Shown here: positions 1-6,424 of the stretch, piece by piece | How positions within the stretch are numbered: position 1 is the stretch's first letter | Layout: each line of letters starts with the position of its first letter | Assembly (NCBI RefSeq): GCF_903643065.1 | Contig: NZ_CAHJWX010000089.1 | Coordinates: 1 to 7,093, forward strand | Length of the DNA stretch: 7,093 nucleotides | Source: Sphingomonas bacterium | GTDB taxonomy: Bacteria > Pseudomonadota > Alphaproteobacteria > Sphingomonadales > Sphingomonadaceae | Direction of reading: 5' to 3' | Position numbers and translations under genes: made by a program | The notes under the pieces: generated by a model | What the model was told of the DNA's origin: nothing | The model's input: only the letters and a program-made list of their open reading frames with translations | Database searches by the model: none

Positions 1-540
1 GTCGCCCGCCGTCGCCTGCTGCTCCGCGACGAGACGGTAACGGCTGGAAACGCCGGGCGTGCGCACATCACCGAGCATGGCCTCGCCTTCGACATGGATC
101 GTCGGCGGTGCCTTCGCGCCGGCGTCGTAGCGCGCCTCGAAGCGATCGATCCTGATCTGCAGGATGTGGTCGGCGGGCGCGCCGCCGCGGCGGTCGGTCA
201 GCGCGATCCAGGGCGCGCGCGCGCGGAAGCTCGCCTGCGCCTCCTCCCCGAACAGGACGGGCGCCGGCGCTACCCAGCGCAGGCCCTTGATATAGAGCGT
301 CTCGGAGCCGCGGCTGGCAAGCACCCGGTCGCCATCGATCCCGGCGGCGAAGCGGACCGGCATGAGCAGCACGGTGTAGCGCGGGGTCGGGACCACGCCG
401 CCCGTGGCCGGAGAGGCCGTTGGCGGTGCGCCGAAGCGGTAAAGCTGTACCGGCTTTCCGCCGCCCAGCAGCGCGCAACCGGTGAGCAACAGGGCGGCGG
501 CCAACGGCGCGACGGCGCCGGTCGGGTAGCGGGTCGTCAT
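1..540 (-). CDS. ABC-type transport auxiliary lipoprotein of the MCE system (LinN/PqiC-like), C-terminus cut by window edge
   Basis: Reading the minus strand from the ATG at 540 gives 180 open codons that run off the left edge, so the C-terminus is missing. The protein starts MTTRYPTGAVAPL, followed by an Ala/Leu-rich hydrophobic stretch and a lipobox (LLTGC) with the acceptor Cys at residue 22. It is therefore a predicted lipoprotein of about 160 visible mature residues. The mature part opens with a Gly-rich segment and a PVQLYRFG motif, then shows alternating strand-like segments (YTVLLM, TLYIKGLRWV, HILQIRIDRFEARY), as expected for the ABC_trans_aux/PqiC/LinN lipoprotein family. In that family the lipoprotein is thought to work at the outer membrane as partner of an MCE protein. 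Its ATG overlaps the TGA of the MCE gene (ATGA), and a GGAG lies 8 bases upstream of the start. The family call is by pattern and gene context; residue +2 after the Cys is Leu, giving no Asp-type inner-membrane retention signal. Confidence 0.85.
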   Translation of the reverse strand, partial: MTTRYPTGAVAPLAAALLLTGCALLGGGKPVQLYRFGAPPTASPATGGVVPTPRYTVLLMPVRFAAGIDGDRVLASRGSETLYIKGLRWVAPAPVLFGEEAQASFRARAPWIALTDRRGGAPADHILQIRIDRFEARYDAGAKAPPTIHVEGEAMLGDVRTPGVSSRYRLVAEQQATAGD

Positions 541-1460
541 TTGGGCAGCTCCAATTCCTTGCCGCGCGGCTTGCCAAGCGTGCCGTGAGGATCCTGGCGG
601 ATCTGGCGGATCAACCCGTCGAGGCTCTCGGCGGTCTCCTGCACGCTCATCATCGTGGCGGTGATGGTCGAACCGAAGGCGCCGCTCTGGCCGCCGAACT
701 GGCGGATGACGCCGCGCGCCTCCTGCACCGCCGCCTTGAGCTCCTTGGCCGCCGCTGCCACGTCCGTCACCGCCTGGCGGCCATCGCCGTCAACGAGTCC
801 GCGCGCCGAGGCCGAGGTCGCCTGGATGTCGGTGGCGGCGGCGTCGAGCTTGGCCAGCGCCGCGGCGGCATCGCCGATCATCGCGCGGTGCGCGGCGAAC
901 TCGGCGGTGACCGCGTGGAGGTCGCGCATCGCCGCATCGAGCGTCGCGATATTGCGGTCCGACAGGACCCGGTTGGCGCGGTCGAGCAGTTCGGTCGCCT
1001 GCTGCACGGCGCGGCCGCCGCCTTCGAGCAGCGACGCCATCTGATCCGGCTTGCTGCGAATGATCGGCCGGTCGTCGTCGCTTGCGCCCTTGAGCAGCGG
1101 CTTGGCCGGGGTTCCGGCAGTGATCTGGACGACGTTGACGCCGGAGATGCCCTGCATCTCGGAGCTCGCCAGCGAGTCCGCCCGCACCGGCGTGCCCCGC
1201 TCCAGCGCAATGTCCGCAATCACCAGCAACGAATTCTGCGGCGACAGGAAGACCTTCTCGATCGCGCCAGACTTGATGCCGTTGAACTGCACCTCGCCGC
1301 CGTCGGTCAGCCCGCGCACCGGGCCCTTGAAGACGATGCGGTAGTGATCGTGCTTGCCCGCCGACTGGATCCCTCCGAGCCAGATCGCAAAGACGAGCCC
1401 GCCGAGGATCAGGACGGTCGTGAGCACGCCGACCAGCGCGTAATTGGCATGTCGCTCCAT
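537..1460 (-). CDS. MlaD-like MCE-domain periplasmic protein (LinM-type) with long helical C-terminal region
   Basis: The protein has 307 residues and is the membrane-anchored, lipid-binding component of an MCE ABC transporter. An N-terminal membrane anchor (about residues 8-30) follows the short basic start MERHANYALVG, typical of MlaD-like proteins. One MCE domain covers about residues 38-118, with the family pattern VFKGPVRGLTDGGEVQFNGI and a later GISGVNVVQI segment corresponding to the pore-loop region. Residues about 140-290 are Ala-rich and predicted helical, much longer than the tail of E. coli MlaD (about 183 residues in total), and resemble LinM/Ttg2C-type extended MCE proteins. The start at 1460 is chosen over an in-frame ATG at 1502 because of the MERHANY N-terminus, the AAGGAG at 1472-1477 and the TGATG overlap with the ATPase stop. 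The gene overlaps the lipoprotein start by 4 bases. MCE hexamers usually sit on the permease and carry lipids or hydrophobic molecules across the periplasm; the cargo here is unknown. Confidence 0.93.
   Translation of the reverse strand: MERHANYALVGVLTTVLILGGLVFAIWLGGIQSAGKHDHYRIVFKGPVRGLTDGGEVQFNGIKSGAIEKVFLSPQNSLLVIADIALERGTPVRADSLASSEMQGISGVNVVQITAGTPAKPLLKGASDDDRPIIRSKPDQMASLLEGGGRAVQQATELLDRANRVLSDRNIATLDAAMRDLHAVTAEFAAHRAMIGDAAAALAKLDAAATDIQATSASARGLVDGDGRQAVTDVAAAAKELKAAVQEARGVIRQFGGQSGAFGSTITATMMSVQETAESLDGLIRQIRQDPHGTLGKPRGKELELPK
549..552 (-). promoter_or_regulatory. Ribosome binding site for the auxiliary lipoprotein
   Basis: A GGAG on the minus strand lies inside the last codons of the MCE gene, 8 bases before the ATG at 540. 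It is one of the clearer Shine-Dalgarno matches in the window and supports this start. It suggests the lipoprotein can recruit ribosomes as well as being coupled through the ATGA overlap. Confidence 0.55.
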
Positions 1461-2236
1461 CAGCCGTGCTTCTCCTTGGCCGCGCGTCCCCGGGGTCCGC
1501 AAAAATACTCCTTGATCCAGGGATGGTCGGATTTTTCCAGTTCGGCCGGCGGCGCCACCGCGACCACCTTCTTCTCGGCAAGCACCGCCACCCGATCGCA
1601 GATCGCGTAGAGCGAGTCGAGGTCGTGGGTGATCATGAACACGGTCAGCCCAAGTGCGTCGCGAAAGCGCCGGATGAGCGTGTCAAACTCCTCGGCGGCC
1701 ATCGGATCGAGGCCTGAGGTCGGCTCGTCGAGGAACAATATGTCGGGGTCGAGCGCGATCGCGCGCGCGACGCCGGCGCGCTTGCGCATGCCGCCGGAAA
1801 GCTCGGCCGGCCGCTTCGCCCCGGCATCGTCGGGCAGGCCGGCGAGCTTGATCTTGAGCGCGGCGAGATCGCGGACGAAAGCGTGCGGCAGATCGGTGTG
1901 CTCGATGAACGGCGCCTCGACATTCTCCTGCACGCTGAGCGCGGAGAACAGCGCGCCGCCCTGGAACATGACGCCGATCCGCCGCTCGACCTGCGCCCTG
2001 GCGTCCGGGTCATGGATGTCGCCGCCGAAGATCTCGACGCAGCCGCCTTCCGGCCGCTTCAGCCCGAGGATGGTGTTGAGCAGCACCGACTTGCCGGTGC
2101 CCGATCCGCCGACCAGCCCCAGTATCTCGCCGCGCTCGACCTCGAGATCGAGCCCCTCGTGGATGACCGTCTCGCCGAACGCGGTGCGCAGCCCCTTGAC
2201 GCGGATCGGCGGCGCCTCGTCCTTGTCGCCGCTCAT
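1460..2236 (-). CDS. MlaF-like ABC transporter ATP-binding protein (LinL-type)
   Basis: A 258-residue cytoplasmic ATPase that powers the MCE transporter together with the MlaE-like permease. All nucleotide-binding motifs are present: Walker A GGSGTGKS (43-50), Q-loop Q92 in the family-typical FQGGALFSALSV context, signature LSGGM (146-150) followed by RKRAGVARAI, Walker B ILFLDEP (166-172), D-loop SGLDP (174-178) and switch histidine H204 (MITHDLD). The FQ-GALF and LSGGM-RKR forms are characteristic of the MlaF/Ttg2A/Mkl subfamily rather than of ordinary importers. Length is normal for the family. The start at 2236 is chosen because it gives an N-terminus just ahead of the first beta strand and overlaps the permease stop as ATGA; the upstream open frame is only permease sequence in another frame. 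No strong Shine-Dalgarno is seen, so translation probably depends on coupling. Its TGA overlaps the MCE gene ATG by 1 base. Confidence 0.96.
   Translation of the reverse strand: MSGDKDEAPPIRVKGLRTAFGETVIHEGLDLEVERGEILGLVGGSGTGKSVLLNTILGLKRPEGGCVEIFGGDIHDPDARAQVERRIGVMFQGGALFSALSVQENVEAPFIEHTDLPHAFVRDLAALKIKLAGLPDDAGAKRPAELSGGMRKRAGVARAIALDPDILFLDEPTSGLDPMAAEEFDTLIRRFRDALGLTVFMITHDLDSLYAICDRVAVLAEKKVVAVAPPAELEKSDHPWIKEYFCGPRGRAAKEKHG
1472..1477 (-). promoter_or_regulatory. Ribosome binding site deciding the MCE gene start
   Basis: An AAGGAG on the minus strand within the 3' end of the ATPase gene lies about 10 bases before the ATG at 1460. It argues for that start and against the in-frame ATG at 1502, which lies upstream of this site. 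Confidence 0.55.
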
Positions 2237-3369
2237 TGCCCGACGTTCCGGTAGACGAGCGCGAAGATCGCGTCGAACATGATGATCAGGAAGATCGACT
2301 GCACCACCGCTGCGGTGACGCGCGCGCCCAGGCTCTCGACGTCGCCGCCGGTGGCGAGGCCCTGGCGGCAGCCGGTCGCCGCGATGACGATCGCGAAGAA
2401 CGGCGCCTTGCTCATCCCGATCCAGAACTGGGTGAGCCCGACCATCGCGACCAGCCGCTGGACGAAGAAGGCGGGGCTGATGTCCATCGTGACCGCGGAC
2501 ACCAGCAGCCCGCCGATCAGCCCGCCGACGTCCGCGCACAGCGTCATGATCGGCAGCATGATCAGCGCCGCGAGCACGCGCGGAACGACCAGCGCGTCGA
2601 AGCGATCGACACCCATGACCTGCATCGCGTCGATCTCCTGCGTCATCCGCATCGAGCCGAGCTGCGCCGCGAACGCCGAGGCCGAGCGCCCGGCGAGCAG
2701 GATCGCGGCGACCACCGCGCCGAACTCGCGCAGCACGCCGATGCCGACCAGCTCCACCGCATAGACCTTGACGCCGAGCGTGGTGAGCAGTGTGCTGCCG
2801 ACCAGCGCCAGCACCGCGCCGATGAAGAAGGTCATCGTCACCACGATCGGCAACGCGTCGAGCCCGGCCTGCTCCATCGTCGCGACCAGCGGGATCAGGC
2901 GCAGGCGGCGCGGCGAGACGATCGTGCGGGCGAGGGCGACGACCAGCCGGCCGATGAACACCTCCGCCGCATAGGCCTCCTGCCAAAGAGCGACGGTCGC
3001 GCGACCGATCCGCTCGAACAGCGCGTGGAGCGAGCGCGGCGCGTGCCGCGGGGCGGGCTTGGGGTCGAGCGAGTCCTTGACTAGGTCGGCCAGCCGCTCG
3101 AGCTCGTCGCGGCCGGCAAGGTCGAGCTCGAGCCCATTCTCGCTGGGGTCGCCGAGCACCCGCATCAGCGCGAACACGCCGGCCGTGTCGACGCGGCCGA
3201 GCTGATGCGCGTCGAACCGCCGCCGCGCGCCCTTGTCCTCCAGGTCGGCCTTCAGCCGAAGCGGCGCATCGCCGAGCGCGAGCACCGTCCAGTCGCCGGA
3301 CGGCACGATGGAGACGGTGCCGCCGTCGTCGGTGAGATGGTAGCTGGCGGCCGTCAGCGCCTCGCTCAT
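2233..3369 (-). CDS. MlaE-like MCE transporter permease with N-terminal STAS-like domain (LinK-type)
   Basis: A 378-residue inner-membrane permease. Residues about 15-100 form a soluble STAS-like domain (VSIVPSGDWTV near the start, VDTAGVFALMRVL at 60-72, then a strand LELDL), resembling the MlaB partner protein, fused here to the permease. After a linker rich in Pro/Arg, residues about 115-378 form the MlaE permease domain: an interface helix near 140-155, then about five hydrophobic segments (roughly 172-200, 206-232, 262-292, 305-332, 350-372). Family motifs are REFGAVVAAILLAGRSAS (214-231), the coupling-helix region QEIDAMQVMGVDRFDALVVPR (244-264) and the C-terminal GGDVESLGARVTAAVV (341-356). 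The start at 3369 overlaps the stop of the outer-membrane channel gene as ATGA, with a partial G-rich ribosome site just upstream. An open frame extends upstream to 3768 but lies over the NodT gene and reads as an out-of-frame Arg-rich shadow. There is no separate mlaB gene in the window, as expected when the STAS domain is fused. Confidence 0.95.
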   Translation of the reverse strand: MSEALTAASYHLTDDGGTVSIVPSGDWTVLALGDAPLRLKADLEDKGARRRFDAHQLGRVDTAGVFALMRVLGDPSENGLELDLAGRDELERLADLVKDSLDPKPAPRHAPRSLHALFERIGRATVALWQEAYAAEVFIGRLVVALARTIVSPRRLRLIPLVATMEQAGLDALPIVVTMTFFIGAVLALVGSTLLTTLGVKVYAVELVGIGVLREFGAVVAAILLAGRSASAFAAQLGSMRMTQEIDAMQVMGVDRFDALVVPRVLAALIMLPIMTLCADVGGLIGGLLVSAVTMDISPAFFVQRLVAMVGLTQFWIGMSKAPFFAIVIAATGCRQGLATGGDVESLGARVTAAVVQSIFLIIMFDAIFALVYRNVGQ

Positions 3370-4877
3370 CGGTCCCGCCCCGGCACGAGCCGCGTCGGGC
3401 CGGGCGCGCTCCAGCCGAGGCCGAGGCTGCTCTGGAGCCCGATCCAGTCGGTGGTGAACGCGGCCTGCGCCTGGGCGAGGCTGCTCTGGGTATTGATGCG
3501 CTGGCGTTCGGTGTCGAGCGCGTCGATCAGGCTGAGCGTGCCGCCCCGGTAGCGGATCGTCGCGAGCTGGGTGGAGCGGGTGGCCGACGCGCTGGCGTCG
3601 GCGAGGCTCGCGACATTGTCGCGCTGGTGGCCGAAGCGGGAGAGCGCGTTCTCGGCGTCGAGCAGCGCCGAGAGCAATGTCGCGCGGTAGGTGGCGCGCG
3701 CCAGATCGAAGCCGCCGCGCGCGCCTTCGACCTGGGCGCTGACCGCGGGGAAGTTGAGGAAGTTCCACGACAGGACCGGCACCGCCAGCTTGAGCAGATT
3801 GCCGCCGTCGAACAGGCCGGAGAGCCTGGTCGAGCCGTAGCCGAGCGTGCCGAACAGCGTCAGGGTCGGGAAATATTGCGCGATGTCGGCGCCGATCGTC
3901 TCGTTCGCGGCCGCCAGCCGCCGCTCGGCCGCGCGGATGTCGGGCCGCGAGCGCAGCAGGTCGGCCGGGTTGCCGATCGGAGTCTGTGCGGGCGGTAGCG
4001 GCAGCAACGCGGGCGTAGCCAGCAGCGCGTCGAGCGTGCCCGGCTCATGCCCCGCGAGCTGGCTCAGCTGATCGGTGTAGATCTCGATCTGGCCCTGGAG
4101 CGGCACGACGTCGGCCTGCGTCTGCTTGAGCTGGGTATAGACGCGCTCGACGTCGCTGTCGGTGGCGGTGCCGCCCGCGCGGCGCAGCTTGGTCAGCGCG
4201 AGCATCCGCTCCTGCACTTCGGTGTTCGCCTGCGCGAGCGCGAGCCGGCCCTGCGCGTCGCGCAGGTTCACGTAGGCGGTGGCGACGTTCATCGTCAGCG
4301 TCACCTGCGCGTCCTGGAGGTCGGCCTCATAGGCCTGCGCGGTATCGCGCGCCGACGCGATCTGCCGCCGCACGCCGCCGAACAGGTCGATCTGCCACGT
4401 CGCGGTCAGCCCGACATTGTAGAAGTCGATATTGTCGGGGATCTGGGAGGTGCTGTTCCCCGTGCCGCCGCTCGTACCATTGTTGTTGCCCAGCGCGTCG
4501 TTGACCGAGCCCGGCACGCCGATGTGCGCGTAGATCGCGCTCGCGCCGCCGCTCGGCAGCAAATCGGCGCGGCGCTCGCGCAGCCTCGCGCGTGCCTGGC
4601 GGATGCGCGCGACCGCCTCCTCCAGCGTCGGGCTGTGCGCCAGCGCATCCTGCTCGATCCGGTCGAGCGTCGCGTCGTCAAGCGCGGTCCACCAGGTCGC
4701 GAGCGCGGGCGCGTTCGTCACCGGCGCGACCGAGGCGCGGCGGAAGACGGGCGCGGCCCTGGCCGTGGGCGCGGTCTCCGGCGGCCCGTGATAGGTCGGG
4801 CCGACCATGCAGCCGCCGAGCAAGGCGGCCGCCGCCAGCGGCAGCAGGACTCGGAGGAGGGCGCGCATGCTGCTCAT
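3366..4877 (-). CDS. NodT/OprM-family outer-membrane efflux lipoprotein
   Basis: A 503-residue outer-membrane channel of a tripartite efflux pump. The signal peptide (MRALLRVLLPLAAAALLGG) ends in a lipobox LLGGC with acceptor Cys23, followed by the typical MVGPTY start of mature NodT-family proteins. Two outer-membrane-efflux (OEP) repeats follow. The first holds TWWTALDDATLDRIEQDAL (61-79) and WQIDLFGG (161-168); the second holds the family hallmark RSRPDIRAAERRLAAANETIG (309-329), FPTLTLFGTLGYGS (336-349) and WNFLNF (371-376). The helical coiled-coil segments contain the expected heptad-like Ala/Gln/Leu pattern. A Gly/Asn/Ser/Thr-rich stretch at about 126-145 falls where the first surface loop of the beta barrel is expected. 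Its ATG overlaps the MFS exporter's TGA as ATGA; an ATG three codons later is an alternative start that also leaves a full signal peptide. Position directly after EmrA/EmrB genes makes it their outer-membrane partner. Confidence 0.95.
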   Translation of the reverse strand: MSSMRALLRVLLPLAAAALLGGCMVGPTYHGPPETAPTARAAPVFRRASVAPVTNAPALATWWTALDDATLDRIEQDALAHSPTLEEAVARIRQARARLRERRADLLPSGGASAIYAHIGVPGSVNDALGNNNGTSGGTGNSTSQIPDNIDFYNVGLTATWQIDLFGGVRRQIASARDTAQAYEADLQDAQVTLTMNVATAYVNLRDAQGRLALAQANTEVQERMLALTKLRRAGGTATDSDVERVYTQLKQTQADVVPLQGQIEIYTDQLSQLAGHEPGTLDALLATPALLPLPPAQTPIGNPADLLRSRPDIRAAERRLAAANETIGADIAQYFPTLTLFGTLGYGSTRLSGLFDGGNLLKLAVPVLSWNFLNFPAVSAQVEGARGGFDLARATYRATLLSALLDAENALSRFGHQRDNVASLADASASATRSTQLATIRYRGGTLSLIDALDTERQRINTQSSLAQAQAAFTTDWIGLQSSLGLGWSAPGPTRLVPGRDR

Positions 4878-6424
4878 GCCGGCTGGCTGCTTTCGCCCTT
4901 GGGCAGCGGCTTGAGCATGAAGGCGAGCGGGATCGAGATCAGCATCATCGTTCCGAAGATGAAGAAGATGTCCGAGAAGGCGAGCGCCGTACCGGCATTC
5001 TGGAAGGTCGTGTTCAACGTCGAATACGAGCGCTCGAGCCCCGCGACGGGGTCGCCCATGCCGAGCTGGGCCACGTTCTGCGTGATCAGGTCCTGCGCGC
5101 CCAGCGTGTTGCCGGTGACGTTCTCGGCATAGCGCTCGCCATGGAACCAGGTGCGGTTCTCGCGCATGCTGGTGATCACCGCGAGCCCGAACGACCCGCC
5201 GAGATTGCGCGCCGCGTTGAACAGGCCCGAGGCGTCCTCCGCATATTTCTGGTCGACCGCGCTGGTCGAGGCGGAGTTGAGGAAGATCAGCGCGAAGAAC
5301 TGGCCGAAGCCGATGATGATCATCGAAAACGCGAAATTGACGCCGGTGGTATCGATCGTCAGGTGCGCGTTCAGGAGGCAGCCGACGCCGTAGAAAGCCA
5401 GCCCGAGCGCGACCGCGATACGCAGGTCGAGATGCTTTTCGAGGATCGGGAAGATCGTCATCATCAAGAGCGACGGCACGCCGATGATGAAGGTCACCTG
5501 ACCCGACTGGAAGGCGTTGTAATCGGCCAGCGACGTCAGGAATTGCGGCAGCATGTAGCTGATCCCGTACAGCGCCGATCCGACGATCAGGCTGAGCACG
5601 AAGACGCTGCCGAACGCCCTCGTCAGGATGATCTTGAGCCGGATCACGGGGGATTTGGCGGTGAGCTGGCCGACGATCAGCAAAGCGAAGCCCACCAGCG
5701 AGGCGACGATCAGCCGCGCGATCAGCGGCGATTCGAGCCAGCGTTCGCGCTGCCCCTCCTCCAGCACCACGGTCAGCGCGCCGAGCCCGAGCGCCAGCCC
5801 GCCGATCCCGAGCCAGTCGGCCTCGGCGATCAGCCCGAGCTGCGCCTTCTTAGCGGGCAGGCCGACGATCAGCAAAGCGAGCAGCCCGACGCCAAGCGGG
5901 ATGTTGATGAAGAAGGCGTAATGCCACGAATAATTCTCGGTGAGATAGCCGCCGAGGATCGGCCCGGCGACCGGCCCGAACACGGCGGTGAAGCCGAACA
6001 ACGCGATCCCGATCGAGCGCTGCGCGGGGGGCAGCATCGTCGAGACGATGGTGAGCGCGGTGGGGATCATCGCGCCGCCGGTGAAGCCCTGGCCGATGCG
6101 CCCGATGATCATCACCCCCAGGCTGCCCGAAAGGCCGCACAGGATCGAGAAGCCCGTGAACAGCACGGTGCAGATCATCAGGAAGGTGCGCAGCCCGAGC
6201 AGGCGATCGAACCAGCCGGCGAGCGGGATCATCACGATCTCCGCCACCAGATAGGCGGTGCTGATCCAGGTGCCCTCGGTCTGGCTGGCGCCGATCTCGC
6301 CCTGGATCGTCGGCAGCGAGGCGCTCACCACCGAGGTGTCGATCGTCGCCATCAGCGAACCTATCGTCCCTGCGGCGACCGCGATCCAGGCGCTCGCGCC
6401 TCCTTGGCCACCCTCCTCGCTCAC
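4874..6424 (-). CDS. EmrB-like MFS drug exporter, DHA2 (14-TM) family
   Basis: A 516-residue inner-membrane proton-driven exporter, close in length to E. coli EmrB (about 512). The first helix carries the DHA2 pattern TIDTSVVSASLPTIQ (27-41). Motif A is GWFDRLLGLRT (70-80), motif B is RIGQGFTGGAM (109-119), and the long motif C region covers about 144-178, with GPVAGPILGGYL followed by WHYAFFINIPLG, a hallmark of EmrB/QacA exporters. The remaining hydrophobic segments fit 14 helices, and a long loop near 420-475 precedes the last helix, as in EmrB relatives. The start is GTG at 6424, overlapping the adaptor gene's stop as GTGA. No better in-frame start exists upstream of helix 1. Only a weak G-rich ribosome site is seen before it. 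Substrate cannot be told from the sequence; the family exports hydrophobic drugs, uncouplers, bile salts and similar compounds. Confidence 0.95.
   Translation of the reverse strand: MSEEGGQGGASAWIAVAAGTIGSLMATIDTSVVSASLPTIQGEIGASQTEGTWISTAYLVAEIVMIPLAGWFDRLLGLRTFLMICTVLFTGFSILCGLSGSLGVMIIGRIGQGFTGGAMIPTALTIVSTMLPPAQRSIGIALFGFTAVFGPVAGPILGGYLTENYSWHYAFFINIPLGVGLLALLIVGLPAKKAQLGLIAEADWLGIGGLALGLGALTVVLEEGQRERWLESPLIARLIVASLVGFALLIVGQLTAKSPVIRLKIILTRAFGSVFVLSLIVGSALYGISYMLPQFLTSLADYNAFQSGQVTFIIGVPSLLMMTIFPILEKHLDLRIAVALGLAFYGVGCLLNAHLTIDTTGVNFAFSMIIIGFGQFFALIFLNSASTSAVDQKYAEDASGLFNAARNLGGSFGLAVITSMRENRTWFHGERYAENVTGNTLGAQDLITQNVAQLGMGDPVAGLERSYSTLNTTFQNAGTALAFSDIFFIFGTMMLISIPLAFMLKPLPKGESSQPA

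Noticed and set aside
68..577. A 169-codon minus-strand frame overlapping the auxiliary lipoprotein.
   Set aside because: It is Arg/Ala/Pro-rich low-complexity translation. The frame starting at 540 gives a signal peptide, a lipobox and family-like strands, and has a ribosome site and ATGA coupling.
2237..2986. N-terminal extension of the ATPase gene to 2986, giving a 508-residue protein.
   Set aside because: The extra 250 residues are an out-of-frame Arg/Gly/Asp-rich shadow of the permease gene; the ATG at 2236 gives a normal-length MlaF-like protein.
3370..3768. N-terminal extension of the permease gene to 3768.
   Set aside because: This stretch codes for the second OEP repeat of the NodT protein in another frame; the extension is Arg/Pro-rich with no domain, while the ATG at 3369 begins a good STAS-like domain.
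6385..6424. A purine-rich stretch (GAGGAGGG and AAGGAGG on the minus strand) just after the exporter GTG, suggesting a ribosome site for a later start.
   Set aside because: No ATG, GTG or TTG lies at a suitable distance after it in the exporter frame, and a later start would cut into the first membrane helix.
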